DNA of 64,000 nt from positions 6,282,501-6,346,500 of the forward strand of contig NZ_CP012109.1 of assembly GCF_000280925.3 (NCBI RefSeq). Direction: 5' to 3'. Shown piece by piece: positions 1 through 7,876 of this stretch. The first letter of the stretch is position 1. Each line of letters opens with the position of its first letter. Source of the stretch: Myxococcus hansupus (lineage in GTDB: Bacteria; Myxococcota; Myxococcia; Myxococcales; Myxococcaceae). Position numbers and translations under genes: made by a program. Under the pieces are notes generated by a model, which saw nothing but the letters and a program-made list of their open reading frames with translations, made no database searches and was not told the DNA's origin.

Positions 1-1151
<1,151 letters not shown>

Positions 1152-1244
1152 GTCTGAATCCGGCTTGCAACGCGCGAAGAATCAGGTAGAAGGGCGGCCC
1201 CACGGACGTCGGTCCGGGGGGTGCCAAGTCGGCCCCGGTGGTAT

Positions 1245-1331
1245 GGAGGCGTGGCCGAGCGGTTGAAGGCAGCGGTCTTGAAAACCGCAGAGGGTGAAAG
1301 CTCTCCGTAGGTTCGAATCCTACCGCCTCCG
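1245..1331 (+). tRNA. tRNA-Ser(UGA)
   Basis: An 87-base class II tRNA. The acceptor stem GGAGGCG pairs with CGCCTCC, and the discriminator is G. The anticodon stem GCGGT/ACCGC encloses loop CTTGAAA, so the anticodon is TGA, reading UCA (and wobble UCN). A long variable arm (AGAGGGTGAAAGCTCTCCGT) is typical of serine tRNAs, and the T loop is GTTCGAATC. It is the first tRNA after serS. Confidence 0.96.
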
Positions 1332-1375
1332 AAGTTTTGTTCTTGAATTTGTTGGCTCTTTGACAGAGAAGAGTT

Positions 1376-1462
1376 GGAGAGATGGCCGAGAGGCTGAAGG
1401 CACAGGTTTGCTAAACCTGCATACTCGAAAGGGTATCGAGGGTTCGAATCCCTCTCTCTCCG
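1376..1462 (+). tRNA. tRNA-Ser(GCU)
   Basis: An 87-base class II tRNA. GGAGAGA pairs with TCTCTCC, with discriminator G. Anticodon stem CAGGT/ACCTG encloses loop TTGCTAA, giving anticodon GCT, which reads AGC and AGU. The long variable arm (ATACTCGAAAGGGTAT) supports serine identity. It lies about 45 bases after the previous tRNA-Ser. Confidence 0.96.
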
Positions 1463-1495
1463 CCACTTGTTGTTGTAGCAGCGCCGGAAGAAAAT

Positions 1496-1569
1496 GCTCC
1501 CTTAGCTCAGCTGGATAGAGCGTCGGACTACGAATCCGAAGGCCGGAGGTTCGAATCCTCCAGGGAGCG
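1496..1569 (+). tRNA. tRNA-Arg(ACG)
   Basis: A 74-base tRNA. Acceptor stem GCTCCCT pairs with AGGGAGC. Anticodon stem TCGGA/TCCGA encloses loop CTACGAA, so the anticodon is ACG. The wobble adenosine of this tRNA must be deaminated to inosine to read CGU, CGC and CGA. The enzyme that does this, TadA, is encoded 22 bases downstream. Confidence 0.96.
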
Positions 1570-1591
1570 CACTTCTTTCGAGCAGTTCTCC

Positions 1592-2056
1592 ATGAGTGAC
1601 GAAGCTTTCATGCAGCAGGCGCTAACGCTCGCGCGGGAAGCGGCGGAACTCGGAGAGGTCCCCGTTGGTGCAGTTGCGGTATTGGACGGTGCAGTCGTTG
1701 GCACTGGCTTCAATCGCCGGGAGGTGGACCGAAACCCACTTGCTCACGCTGAGATGTTGGCAATGGATGCCGCAGCCCGGAAGATCGGTGCTTGGCGGCT
1801 CTCGGGTGTCACCCTGTATGTGACGCTTGAGCCTTGTGCCATGTGCGCCGGAGGCTTGGTGCAATCTCGTGTGACACGACTTGTTTTCGGTGCTTCGGAT
1901 CCGAAAGCAGGTGCCGTGGGTTCGCTCTACAATCTCGTCGAAGAGCCTCGACACAATCACCGGCTCCAAGTCACAAGTGGTATTCTGGCGGACGAGAGTC
2001 GCCTGTTGCTGAAGACGTTTTTCGGACGCTTGCGTGCGAAGAAACGTGAAAATTGA
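1592..2056 (+). CDS. tadA: tRNA-specific adenosine deaminase TadA
   Basis: Deaminates A34 to inosine in tRNA-Arg(ACG). The 154-residue product has the cytidine/deoxycytidylate-deaminase zinc signature: His52-Ala-Glu54 (zinc ligand and proton-shuttling Glu) and Pro81-Cys82-Ala-Met-Cys85 (two zinc cysteines). Length is normal for bacterial TadA. The start ATG at 1592 leaves a normal N-terminus (MSDEAFMQQAL). The gene sits between its substrate tRNA and two more tRNA-Ser genes. Third codon positions are clearly less GC-rich than in serS or dnaX (for example CTT, GTT, GGT, GCT runs), which is unusual here. Confidence 0.94.
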   Translation: MSDEAFMQQALTLAREAAELGEVPVGAVAVLDGAVVGTGFNRREVDRNPLAHAEMLAMDAAARKIGAWRLSGVTLYVTLEPCAMCAGGLVQSRVTRLVFGASDPKAGAVGSLYNLVEEPRHNHRLQVTSGILADESRLLLKTFFGRLRAKKREN

Positions 2057-2061
2057 ATACT

Positions 2062-2148
2062 GGAGAGCTGGCCGAGTGGTCGAAGGCACCTGACTCGAAA
2101 TCAGGCATACCGGTAACGGTATCGTAGGTTCGAATCCTACGCTCTCCG
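2062..2148 (+). tRNA. tRNA-Ser(CGA)
   Basis: An 87-base class II tRNA. GGAGAGC pairs with GCTCTCC, with discriminator G. Anticodon stem CCTGA/TCAGG encloses loop CTCGAAA, giving anticodon CGA, which reads UCG. It has a long variable arm (ATACCGGTAACGGTAT). Confidence 0.96.
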
Positions 2149-2161
2149 CTCCAGCTTTTAT

Positions 2162-2248
2162 GGAGAGGTGGCCGAGCGGTTGAAGGCGCACGCCTGGAAC
2201 GCGTGTATATCTGAAAGGGTATCGTGGGTTCGAATCCCACCCTCTCCG
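2162..2248 (+). tRNA. tRNA-Ser(GGA)
   Basis: An 87-base class II tRNA. GGAGAGG pairs with CCTCTCC, with discriminator G. Anticodon stem CACGC/GCGTG encloses loop CTGGAAC, giving anticodon GGA, which reads UCC and UCU. With the three other serine tRNAs in this block it completes a set able to read all six serine codons. Confidence 0.96.
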
Positions 2249-2283
2249 TTGTTGTTTCTGCAGCACGTCGTTACAATTTTTAT

Positions 2284-2363
2284 GGTCGGGACAACGTGGG
2301 GGCGTGAACCCCGCCAGGTCCGGAAGGAAGCAACGGTAGCGTACTTCCGCGTGTGTCCCGGCC
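2284..2363 (+). ncRNA. ffs: Small signal recognition particle RNA (4.5S RNA)
   Basis: RNA scaffold of the bacterial SRP, which binds Ffh and targets nascent membrane proteins. The conserved domain IV is visible: CCAGGTCCGGAAGGAAGCA, with the symmetric internal loop and GGAA tetraloop, followed by CGGTAGCG. The outer helix closes with GGTCGGGAC (2284-2292) pairing with GTCCCGGCC (2355-2363). The location between tadA and dnaX matches a common bacterial gene order. Confidence 0.93.
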
Positions 2364-2373
2364 GTCCTTTTAT

Positions 2374-2409
2374 GAAGAGCCGGTGTCCTTTTCGGGGCAC
2401 CGGCTCTTC
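2374..2409. terminator. Hairpin terminator between ffs and the converging CDS
   Basis: A perfect 12-bp stem, GAAGAGCCGGTG (2374-2385) with CACCGGCTCTTC (2398-2409). It follows ffs and lies just beyond the stop codon of the minus-strand gene. A T-run (CCTTTT) precedes the stem on the plus strand, so the U-tract is better for minus-strand transcripts. It is likely bidirectional. Confidence 0.65.
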
Positions 2410-2436
2410 GCCTTTGCGGGCTTGCCGCGCCCTCCC

Positions 2437-3894
2437 CTACTCACCTCGGGAGAGCATCGTCTCTCGCCCAATCCGGCCGATGATGCGAAAGCCGCCGGCC
2501 TGGAGTTCCTTGAGGGCCCGGTCCTCGAAGGTGACGGCGCGGTTGAACCGCGCATCTCGCAGGGCGTGCTGGAAGGCAGCGTCTCGCGGCCAGTCGCAGG
2601 TGAGCCAGGGAATCCGCTTCCCCAGGTAGAAGAAGCCACCCGAGCCCCACAACCCTTCGTTGACGATGAGCAGCCCCCGCGCGTCGCCCCGGGTGGCGGC
2701 CACAATCGCGCGAATCTGGTCCGCCCGCAGGTCTCCGGACGGGAAGACGGCGCCCACCGCCAGCGAGCTGACCAGGGCGAGCCCCGTGAGACTCCACCGG
2801 GTGCGTGGCCCGAACTCTTGAGCCAGGAAGGTCACCACCGACGGAGCCGCGGCCAGGATGAGCAGCACCAGGGCGGGATAGAGGAAGCGCTCCTCCTTGT
2901 GCGCGGTGGCCAGCAGCACCCCGGCGTATGCGGTGGCGCACCAGAGCGGGAGGGAGATGGCGCGCCGCTGACGGAGCGCGGAAAGGGCCGATGGCACGGC
3001 GGCCCAGAGCCAGAGCGGGACGGCGGCGAGGAACGGCTTCACGTAGAAGCCAGGCGCGTCCGCGCCGAACTGGGCCGCGGCCCTCCCCGAGAAGACGTTG
3101 AAGCGGGCGTACGCGACGAAGGAATGGAAGGGTGTGCCCCAGGTCGCCCAGTCCAGTGTGCCCAGCGCCAGCGCCACCGCCAGGCCACTCGCGCAGGTGA
3201 AGGCGAGCAGCCGCCACCGCCTTGATGCCGCCAGCCAGACCAGGGCCGCGAGGACGAAGATGGCGGACGGGTAGCGCGCCACCACCGCCAGCCCCAGCGC
3301 CAGTCCGCCCACGAGCCCCGCGCGTGTCTCCCGTTCGCGGCGGTCCAACGCTTCCATGGCCACCACGAGGAGTGAGGCGGAAATCGACTCGGCCATGGTG
3401 CGGCCCGCGAAGACGAGCACCGGCCCATAGAGGCCTACGAACAGCGCCGCCCATCCGCCACCGGTGGGGCCGGCGCGGCGCTCGGCGAAGCGGTATGCGG
3501 CCCAGAGACTCCAGGCATGAAGCGCGGCCTGGGGAATCGCCAACACGGCGCGGTACGCCCGTGGCTCGGTGATGCCGAGCGCGTCCGCCAGCTTGAGGAA
3601 GCCCGCCAGCACGCCGGGCACGGCCCAGTTGCGGAGCCCGTCACGCCACTCCCAGGCCAGCACGCCGTAGCCATGCACCCGCCACCAGGCAGGCTCGAGC
3701 GCCTGGAACACCTCGTCCGGGTGGATTCGGCCCAGTTGCGCCACGGCGATGACGCCTGGGAGCAGGGCCACGGCGGACAACACCCAGCGGGTCCAGTTCC
3801 TGGCGGGGGCGCCGCGCGGCACGTCCTCCGGGAGTTCGACAGGTGCGAGCAACGGGTCGACAGCGGTGGGTGCGGCGAGGTCTGGCGCGGACAC
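2437..3894 (-). CDS. GT22-family (ALG9/PIG-B-like) membrane mannosyltransferase
   Basis: Predicted polytopic membrane glycosyltransferase of the GT-C fold that would transfer a sugar from a polyprenyl-phosphate donor on the outer face of the cytoplasmic membrane. After the first membrane segment (WVLSAVALLPGVIAVAQL) comes the GT22 signature HPDEVFQALEPAWW followed by GYGVLAWEWRDGLRNW. A later loop has HKEERFLYP, the second hallmark of this family. About ten hydrophobic segments follow. The frame is open up to 4035, but that start would leave only 30 bases to divergent dnaX. GTG at 3894 is a better guess, though the start is not settled. Acceptor and pathway are unknown. Confidence 0.75.
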   Translation of the reverse strand: MSAPDLAAPTAVDPLLAPVELPEDVPRGAPARNWTRWVLSAVALLPGVIAVAQLGRIHPDEVFQALEPAWWRVHGYGVLAWEWRDGLRNWAVPGVLAGFLKLADALGITEPRAYRAVLAIPQAALHAWSLWAAYRFAERRAGPTGGGWAALFVGLYGPVLVFAGRTMAESISASLLVVAMEALDRRERETRAGLVGGLALGLAVVARYPSAIFVLAALVWLAASRRWRLLAFTCASGLAVALALGTLDWATWGTPFHSFVAYARFNVFSGRAAAQFGADAPGFYVKPFLAAVPLWLWAAVPSALSALRQRRAISLPLWCATAYAGVLLATAHKEERFLYPALVLLILAAAPSVVTFLAQEFGPRTRWSLTGLALVSSLAVGAVFPSGDLRADQIRAIVAATRGDARGLLIVNEGLWGSGGFFYLGKRIPWLTCDWPRDAAFQHALRDARFNRAVTFEDRALKELQAGGFRIIGRIGRETMLSRGE

Positions 3895-4065
3895 GGGCGC
3901 GGTCGACTCTTCCCCTCCGTGAAGCCGGACGCAAGGCTCGCGACGTTCGTCCGCCCGCCCCCCACTCGGCCCGGAGCGAAGGAGGACCACCGTGAGTGGA
4001 ATCCCACCTCGTGGGAGGGCAACGACATGGATCATTCACGCCGCCGTGTTTAGATGACGCCCCCC

Positions 4066-5274
4066 ATGAGCTACCTCGTTCTCGCCCGCAAATGGCGCCC
4101 GCAGAAGTTCGACGACATGACCGGACAGGAGCACGTCGTCCGGACCGTTGCGAACGCCATCAAGATGGACCGGGTCGCACACGCGTACCTGTTCTGCGGA
4201 CCTCGCGGCGTGGGCAAGACGACGGCCGCCCGCCTTCTCGCCAAGGCCCTCAACTGTGAGAAGGGCCCCACCGCGCAGCCGTGCGGCGAGTGCCGCGCCT
4301 GCACGGAGATTGCCGCCGGCACCAGCGTGGACGTGGCGGAAATCGACGGTGCGTCCAACAACGGCGTCGAGAACGTCCGCGAGATTCGAGAGAACGCGAA
4401 GTACCTGCCGCAGCGGGACCGGCACAAAATCTACATCATCGACGAGGTCCACATGCTGTCGGGGGCGGCGTTCAACGCGCTGCTCAAGACGCTGGAGGAG
4501 CCGCCCGGGCACGTGAAGTTCATCTTCGCGACCACGGAGGCGCACAAGCTCCCGGACACCATCTTGTCGAGGTGCCAACGCCATAACTTCCGGCGGATTC
4601 CCGCGGCGCGGATGCTTCAGCGGCTCCAGGAAATCTGCAAGGCGGAGGGCGCTGGCATCTCCGACCGCTCGTTGTCGCTGGTGGTGCGCCAGTCCGAAGG
4701 CGGCATGCGCGATGCGCTGAGCCTGTTGGACCAGGTGCTCGCCTCGTGCGGCGCCAACCCCTCCGATGAAGAGGTGGCCGAGGCGCTGGGCGCCATCGAC
4801 CGCACGCTGGTGCAGGACTTCGCTGACGCGCTGGTCCACAAGGACGCCAAGCGGGTGTTGGAGCGCGTGGAGGAGGTCTTCAACCGCGGGCTCGACTTGA
4901 AGCGACTGGCGGAGGAGCTCGCGTTCCAACTGCGGCACCTCTTCGTCACCAAGACGCTGGGCAAGGCCCCCGACGAGCTGGCCGAGTCCGAACAGAAGGC
5001 GCTGGTGGCGCTGGCGCAGGACGCGGAGCCCGCGCAGCTCACCCGGCTGTTCGACGTGGTGCACGGCTGCATCTGGGATGTGTCGCGCGCGGCCCAGCCT
5101 CGGCTGGCGCTGGAGATGGCGCTGCTCAAGGCCATCCAGTTGTCTCCGGGTGGCTCCATTCCCGAGCTGCTTGCCCGCGTGGACAAGCTCGCGGCGGGGA
5201 TGGGTGACGGGTCCGCCAAGTCGAACGCTGGAGCGCCAGGAGGTCGCTCCAGTCCCGCCAACTTTCGCGCCTGA
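4066..5274 (+). CDS. dnaX: DNA polymerase III gamma/tau subunit, zero-frame (gamma-like) part
   Basis: AAA+ ATPase of the clamp loader. The start ATG at 4066 gives the canonical MSYLVLARKWRPQKF; the upstream in-frame ATG at 4054 adds only four residues. Walker A is GPRGVGKTT, the four-cysteine zinc module follows (C..CGECRAC), and the DEVHMLS Walker B and SRC sensor region are intact. Domain III ends near residue 390. This frame then stops at 5272-5274 after 402 residues, about gamma length. The proline-rich linker and tau-specific domain lie in the +1 frame (see next entry), so full-length tau needs a net +1 frameshift or an indel correction. Confidence 0.93.
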   Translation: MSYLVLARKWRPQKFDDMTGQEHVVRTVANAIKMDRVAHAYLFCGPRGVGKTTAARLLAKALNCEKGPTAQPCGECRACTEIAAGTSVDVAEIDGASNNGVENVREIRENAKYLPQRDRHKIYIIDEVHMLSGAAFNALLKTLEEPPGHVKFIFATTEAHKLPDTILSRCQRHNFRRIPAARMLQRLQEICKAEGAGISDRSLSLVVRQSEGGMRDALSLLDQVLASCGANPSDEEVAEALGAIDRTLVQDFADALVHKDAKRVLERVEEVFNRGLDLKRLAEELAFQLRHLFVTKTLGKAPDELAESEQKALVALAQDAEPAQLTRLFDVVHGCIWDVSRAAQPRLALEMALLKAIQLSPGGSIPELLARVDKLAAGMGDGSAKSNAGAPGGRSSPANFRA

Positions 5275-6829
5275 GACACGGCACGAAGCACCCGCACACG
5301 CCACCGCTCCGGCACCACGTCCGTGGGAGGCCCGAGGTGCGCCCGCAGCGGCGCAGGCTCCGAATCCGGACGCAGGCATGCGAACGGACTTCGGTTCGGG
5401 TCAGAGCCCTGTGTCCGCGCAGCCGGGCCACAGCGACATGCCGCGCGCCAGCGGGTTCAGCACTCCGGAGCAAGATGCATCGCCTCGACTGAGTCCTGCG
5501 TCCGCGAAGTTCGGCCATGACAGTCCGGCCGTCGCTGGCGGGCACCACGTAGGTGCCATGCGCCACGATGCGCCGCCCCCCGCCGGTGACTTTTCCGCGC
5601 CGATGCGTCCCGAGGAGCCGCCGCGCTTCAGCGCCGACGCGGCGGCCATCCGCCACGACGAGCCCCCGCGTGTCGCGACACCACCGGTCCCGCGCATGGA
5701 CGACCTGTCCCCGTCGGCGGCCAGGCCCTTGTCGTTCCTGCGCAATGGCGGTGGAGCCAACGGTGGCGCGCCCTCCGAGCCCCAGGGCTATCAAGCCACG
5801 CAGATGATTCCCTCTGGGCCCGTGATGGAGGGCCTGTCGCCATCGGCGGCGCGTCCGCTCTCCTTCCTCCGAAACGGCGGCTCGGCCCAGCCTCCCGCGG
5901 TCTCCACGGAACCACCCGCTGGCGCCACGCCGCTGTCGCGCACCACGGAGCCCGCTCCGACGGTCCGGGTGACCAACATCCGTCGGCCGGAGCCCATCGC
6001 CGCCGAGGCAGCGGACTTCGCGGAAGAAGACGCGCGCTACTACCCCGAGGAGAACTCCCCCGAAGGCTGTGCCTCCGGCGAGTGCATCCCCGATGAAGCC
6101 GCGCCGGCATCGTCCGTGCCCCCGGTTGCGCAGGCACAGGCCGCCCCCCCACCGGCGCCAATTGAGCCTCCGCGCCCATCCGCTCCGATGGCAGCCACCC
6201 GCCCGCCAGCGCCGACCGAGCCCCCTCGCCCATCTTCTCCAATGATGGCCGCGCCTCCTGCGGCAGCGGCATACCGCCCTGCCCCGGCGGCACCCGAGCC
6301 CACACTCGCCAGCGAGCCCGAACCGGAGCCGCCCGCCCCCGTCGTCACCCGCTCTCGGGACAACCCGAACCTGCCCCTCATCGAGCGGTGGCGGGCCGCG
6401 GTGGAGACCGTGAAGTCCTCCCACCCCCGGCAGGGCGCGGCGCTGGCCAATGGCCGGCTGATGTCCATGCGGGGCGGTGAAATCGTCCTCGGCTTCCTGC
6501 CCGTGGCCGGATTCCACCGCATGGCCGTCAACTCCACCGCGGGCAAAGCCGCCGTGGACCGGGCCCTGGCCGAGCACTTCGGCCGCGCGGTGAAACTCAC
6601 CCTTCAGGACGCGTCCCCGGACGATCCGCGACTGGGCCCCAGCCTGGCGGAGCAAGACGCCCAGAGCCGCGAGGCCCACGAGAAAAACACGGACAGCAAG
6701 GTCCGCAACCACCCGGCCGTCCGTGCGGTGCTCAAGTTCCTGGGCGGCGAAATCGAACACATCCAGGTCTACGAGCCCGAGCGCCCTGGGGCCGTGCCGG
6801 CGGCCGACACTCCCGACGACAGCGCCTGA
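5222..6829 (+). CDS. dnaX: DNA polymerase III tau-specific linker and C-terminal domain (in +1 frame of dnaX)
   Basis: A roughly 530-residue open frame that continues dnaX one base out of phase, with no start codon of its own at the join. It codes for a long Pro/Ala-rich linker. That linker contains two copies of the motif LSPSAARPLSFLRNGG (about 5704-5751 and 5830-5877) and two related EPPRPS.PM units. A folded C-terminal domain of about 150 residues follows, beginning LPLIERWRAAVETVKSSHP, which looks like DnaX domain V, the polymerase-alpha-binding part. Codon usage is normal for this genome throughout, so the frame is under selection. It ends 92 bases before ybaB. Confidence 0.8.
   Translation, partial: RTLERQEVAPVPPTFAPETRHEAPAHATAPAPRPWEARGAPAAAQAPNPDAGMRTDFGSGQSPVSAQPGHSDMPRASGFSTPEQDASPRLSPASAKFGHDSPAVAGGHHVGAMRHDAPPPAGDFSAPMRPEEPPRFSADAAAIRHDEPPRVATPPVPRMDDLSPSAARPLSFLRNGGGANGGAPSEPQGYQATQMIPSGPVMEGLSPSAARPLSFLRNGGSAQPPAVSTEPPAGATPLSRTTEPAPTVRVTNIRRPEPIAAEAADFAEEDARYYPEENSPEGCASGECIPDEAAPASSVPPVAQAQAAPPPAPIEPPRPSAPMAATRPPAPTEPPRPSSPMMAAPPAAAAYRPAPAAPEPTLASEPEPEPPAPVVTRSRDNPNLPLIERWRAAVETVKSSHPRQGAALANGRLMSMRGGEIVLGFLPVAGFHRMAVNSTAGKAAVDRALAEHFGRAVKLTLQDASPDDPRLGPSLAEQDAQSREAHEKNTDSKVRNHPAVRAVLKFLGGEIEHIQVYEPERPGAVPAADTPDDSA
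5254..5274 (+). other. Candidate +1 frameshift window in dnaX
   Basis: The switch from the gamma frame to the tau frame must occur before the UGA at 5272. Zero-frame coding looks genuine until about 5215. Two shift-prone codons lie just upstream of the stop: CCC-G at 5254 and UUU-C at 5263. At UUU-C, tRNA-Phe could re-pair with UUC in the +1 frame. No A-rich slippery run like that of E. coli or Thermus dnaX is present. A one-base sequencing error or true mutation is an equally simple explanation. Confidence 0.4.
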
Positions 6830-6921
6830 CAACCGTCGCGCGCAACGGTAGGGTGGCGCCCCATTCCACGCCGGAGCGGTGCCACGCATGGCACGCGCTC
6901 CCACGAGCACCGAGGAAGCAT

Positions 6922-7239
6922 ATGCCTGGCGTCGACCTGAACTACTTCATCCGGCAGGCGAACAAGCTGACGGAGAAGATTGAAGAGCGGAAGCAGCAGT
7001 TGGCCGAGGAGAGCGTCGAGGCCAAGGCCGGTGACGGCCGCGTCACCGTCGTCGCCAATGGCATCCAGGAGATCCGCAGCATCAAGATCGACAAGGAAGC
7101 CATCGACCCCACCGACACGTCGATGCTCGAGGACCTCATCACCGCCGCCGTGAATGCCGCCCTGGCGAGCAGCCGCCAGCACATGCAGCGCGAGCTCGCG
7201 AAAATCTCCGGCGGCGTCAAGATCCCCGGCATTACCTGA
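6922..7239 (+). CDS. YbaB/EbfC-family nucleoid-associated protein
   Basis: Small dimeric DNA-binding protein usually found between dnaX and recR. The start ATG at 6922 is preceded by GAGGAAG (6912-6918) and gives MPGVDLNYFIRQANKL; the frame is open further upstream but without family similarity. The 105-residue product has the expected order: an N-terminal helix rich in Lys/Glu/Gln, a beta hairpin (GDGRVTVVANGIQEIRSIKI) and a C-terminal helix. The dnaX-ybaB-recR order supports the call. Confidence 0.92.
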   Translation: MPGVDLNYFIRQANKLTEKIEERKQQLAEESVEAKAGDGRVTVVANGIQEIRSIKIDKEAIDPTDTSMLEDLITAAVNAALASSRQHMQRELAKISGGVKIPGIT

Positions 7240-7245
7240 TACCGG

Positions 7246-7839
7246 ATGACCCCCGATCCGCTGAATCGACTCGTCGCCCAACTGGCGAAGCTGCCGGGCA
7301 TTGGCGAGAAGACCGCGCAGCGCCTCGCGTTCTACATCCTGCGAGCGCCGGGTGAGTACGCGGCGGAGCTGTCGCAAGCCGTCCGCGAGGTGAAGGAGAA
7401 GGTGCACCTGTGCGTGCGCTGCTTCTCCCTCACCGACGCGGAGACCTGCAACTTCTGCCGGGACTCCCGCCGGGACGAACGCGTCCTCTGCGTGGTGGAG
7501 ACCTTCGCCGACCTGATGGCGCTGGAGCGCACCCGCGAGTTCAAGGGCCGCTACCACGTCCTGCACGGCGTGCTGTCGCCGCTCGAAGGCGTGGGCCCCG
7601 AGCAGCTCCGCATCCGTGAGCTGCTGGAGCGGCTCAACGACGGCCGCGTCGAGGAGCTCATCCTCGCCACCAACCCGGACGTCGAGGGCGAGGCCACCGC
7701 GCTGTACCTGACGCGCCTGCTCAAGCCCATGGGCCTGCGCGTCACCCGCATCGCCCAGGGCTTGCCCATGGGCGGCGACCTGGAGTTCGCGGACCAGGCC
7801 ACGCTCGCCAAGGCACTCTCCGCCCGCCGCGACCTGTAG
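7246..7839 (+). CDS. recR: Recombination mediator protein RecR
   Basis: Acts with RecF/RecO to load RecA at gaps. The product has 197 residues, a normal length. It has the N-terminal helix-hairpin-helix (LAKLPGIGEKTAQRLAFYIL), a C4 zinc finger at Cys56, Cys59, Cys68 and Cys71, and then a Toprim domain with the acidic VVET motif and a conserved LILATNPDVEGEATALYL segment. It starts 6 bases after the ybaB stop, so the two are almost certainly cotranscribed and probably translationally coupled. Confidence 0.96.
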   Translation: MTPDPLNRLVAQLAKLPGIGEKTAQRLAFYILRAPGEYAAELSQAVREVKEKVHLCVRCFSLTDAETCNFCRDSRRDERVLCVVETFADLMALERTREFKGRYHVLHGVLSPLEGVGPEQLRIRELLERLNDGRVEELILATNPDVEGEATALYLTRLLKPMGLRVTRIAQGLPMGGDLEFADQATLAKALSARRDL

Positions 7840-7852
7840 GCCCCGCACGGGG

Positions 7853-7876
7853 GCGGCGCGAGGCTGCTCGCGCCGC
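7853..7876. terminator. Hairpin between convergent recR and kinase genes
   Basis: A perfect 10-bp GC-rich stem, GCGGCGCGAG (7853-7862) and CTCGCGCCGC (7867-7876), with a GCTG loop. It occupies the 36-base gap between the two converging genes and touches the kinase stop codon. There is no T-run, so it is a structural barrier more than a textbook intrinsic terminator. Confidence 0.45.

Noticed and set aside
4036-5379. Minus-strand open frame opposite dnaX
   Set aside because: Shadow frame; dnaX motifs are unambiguous on the plus strand.
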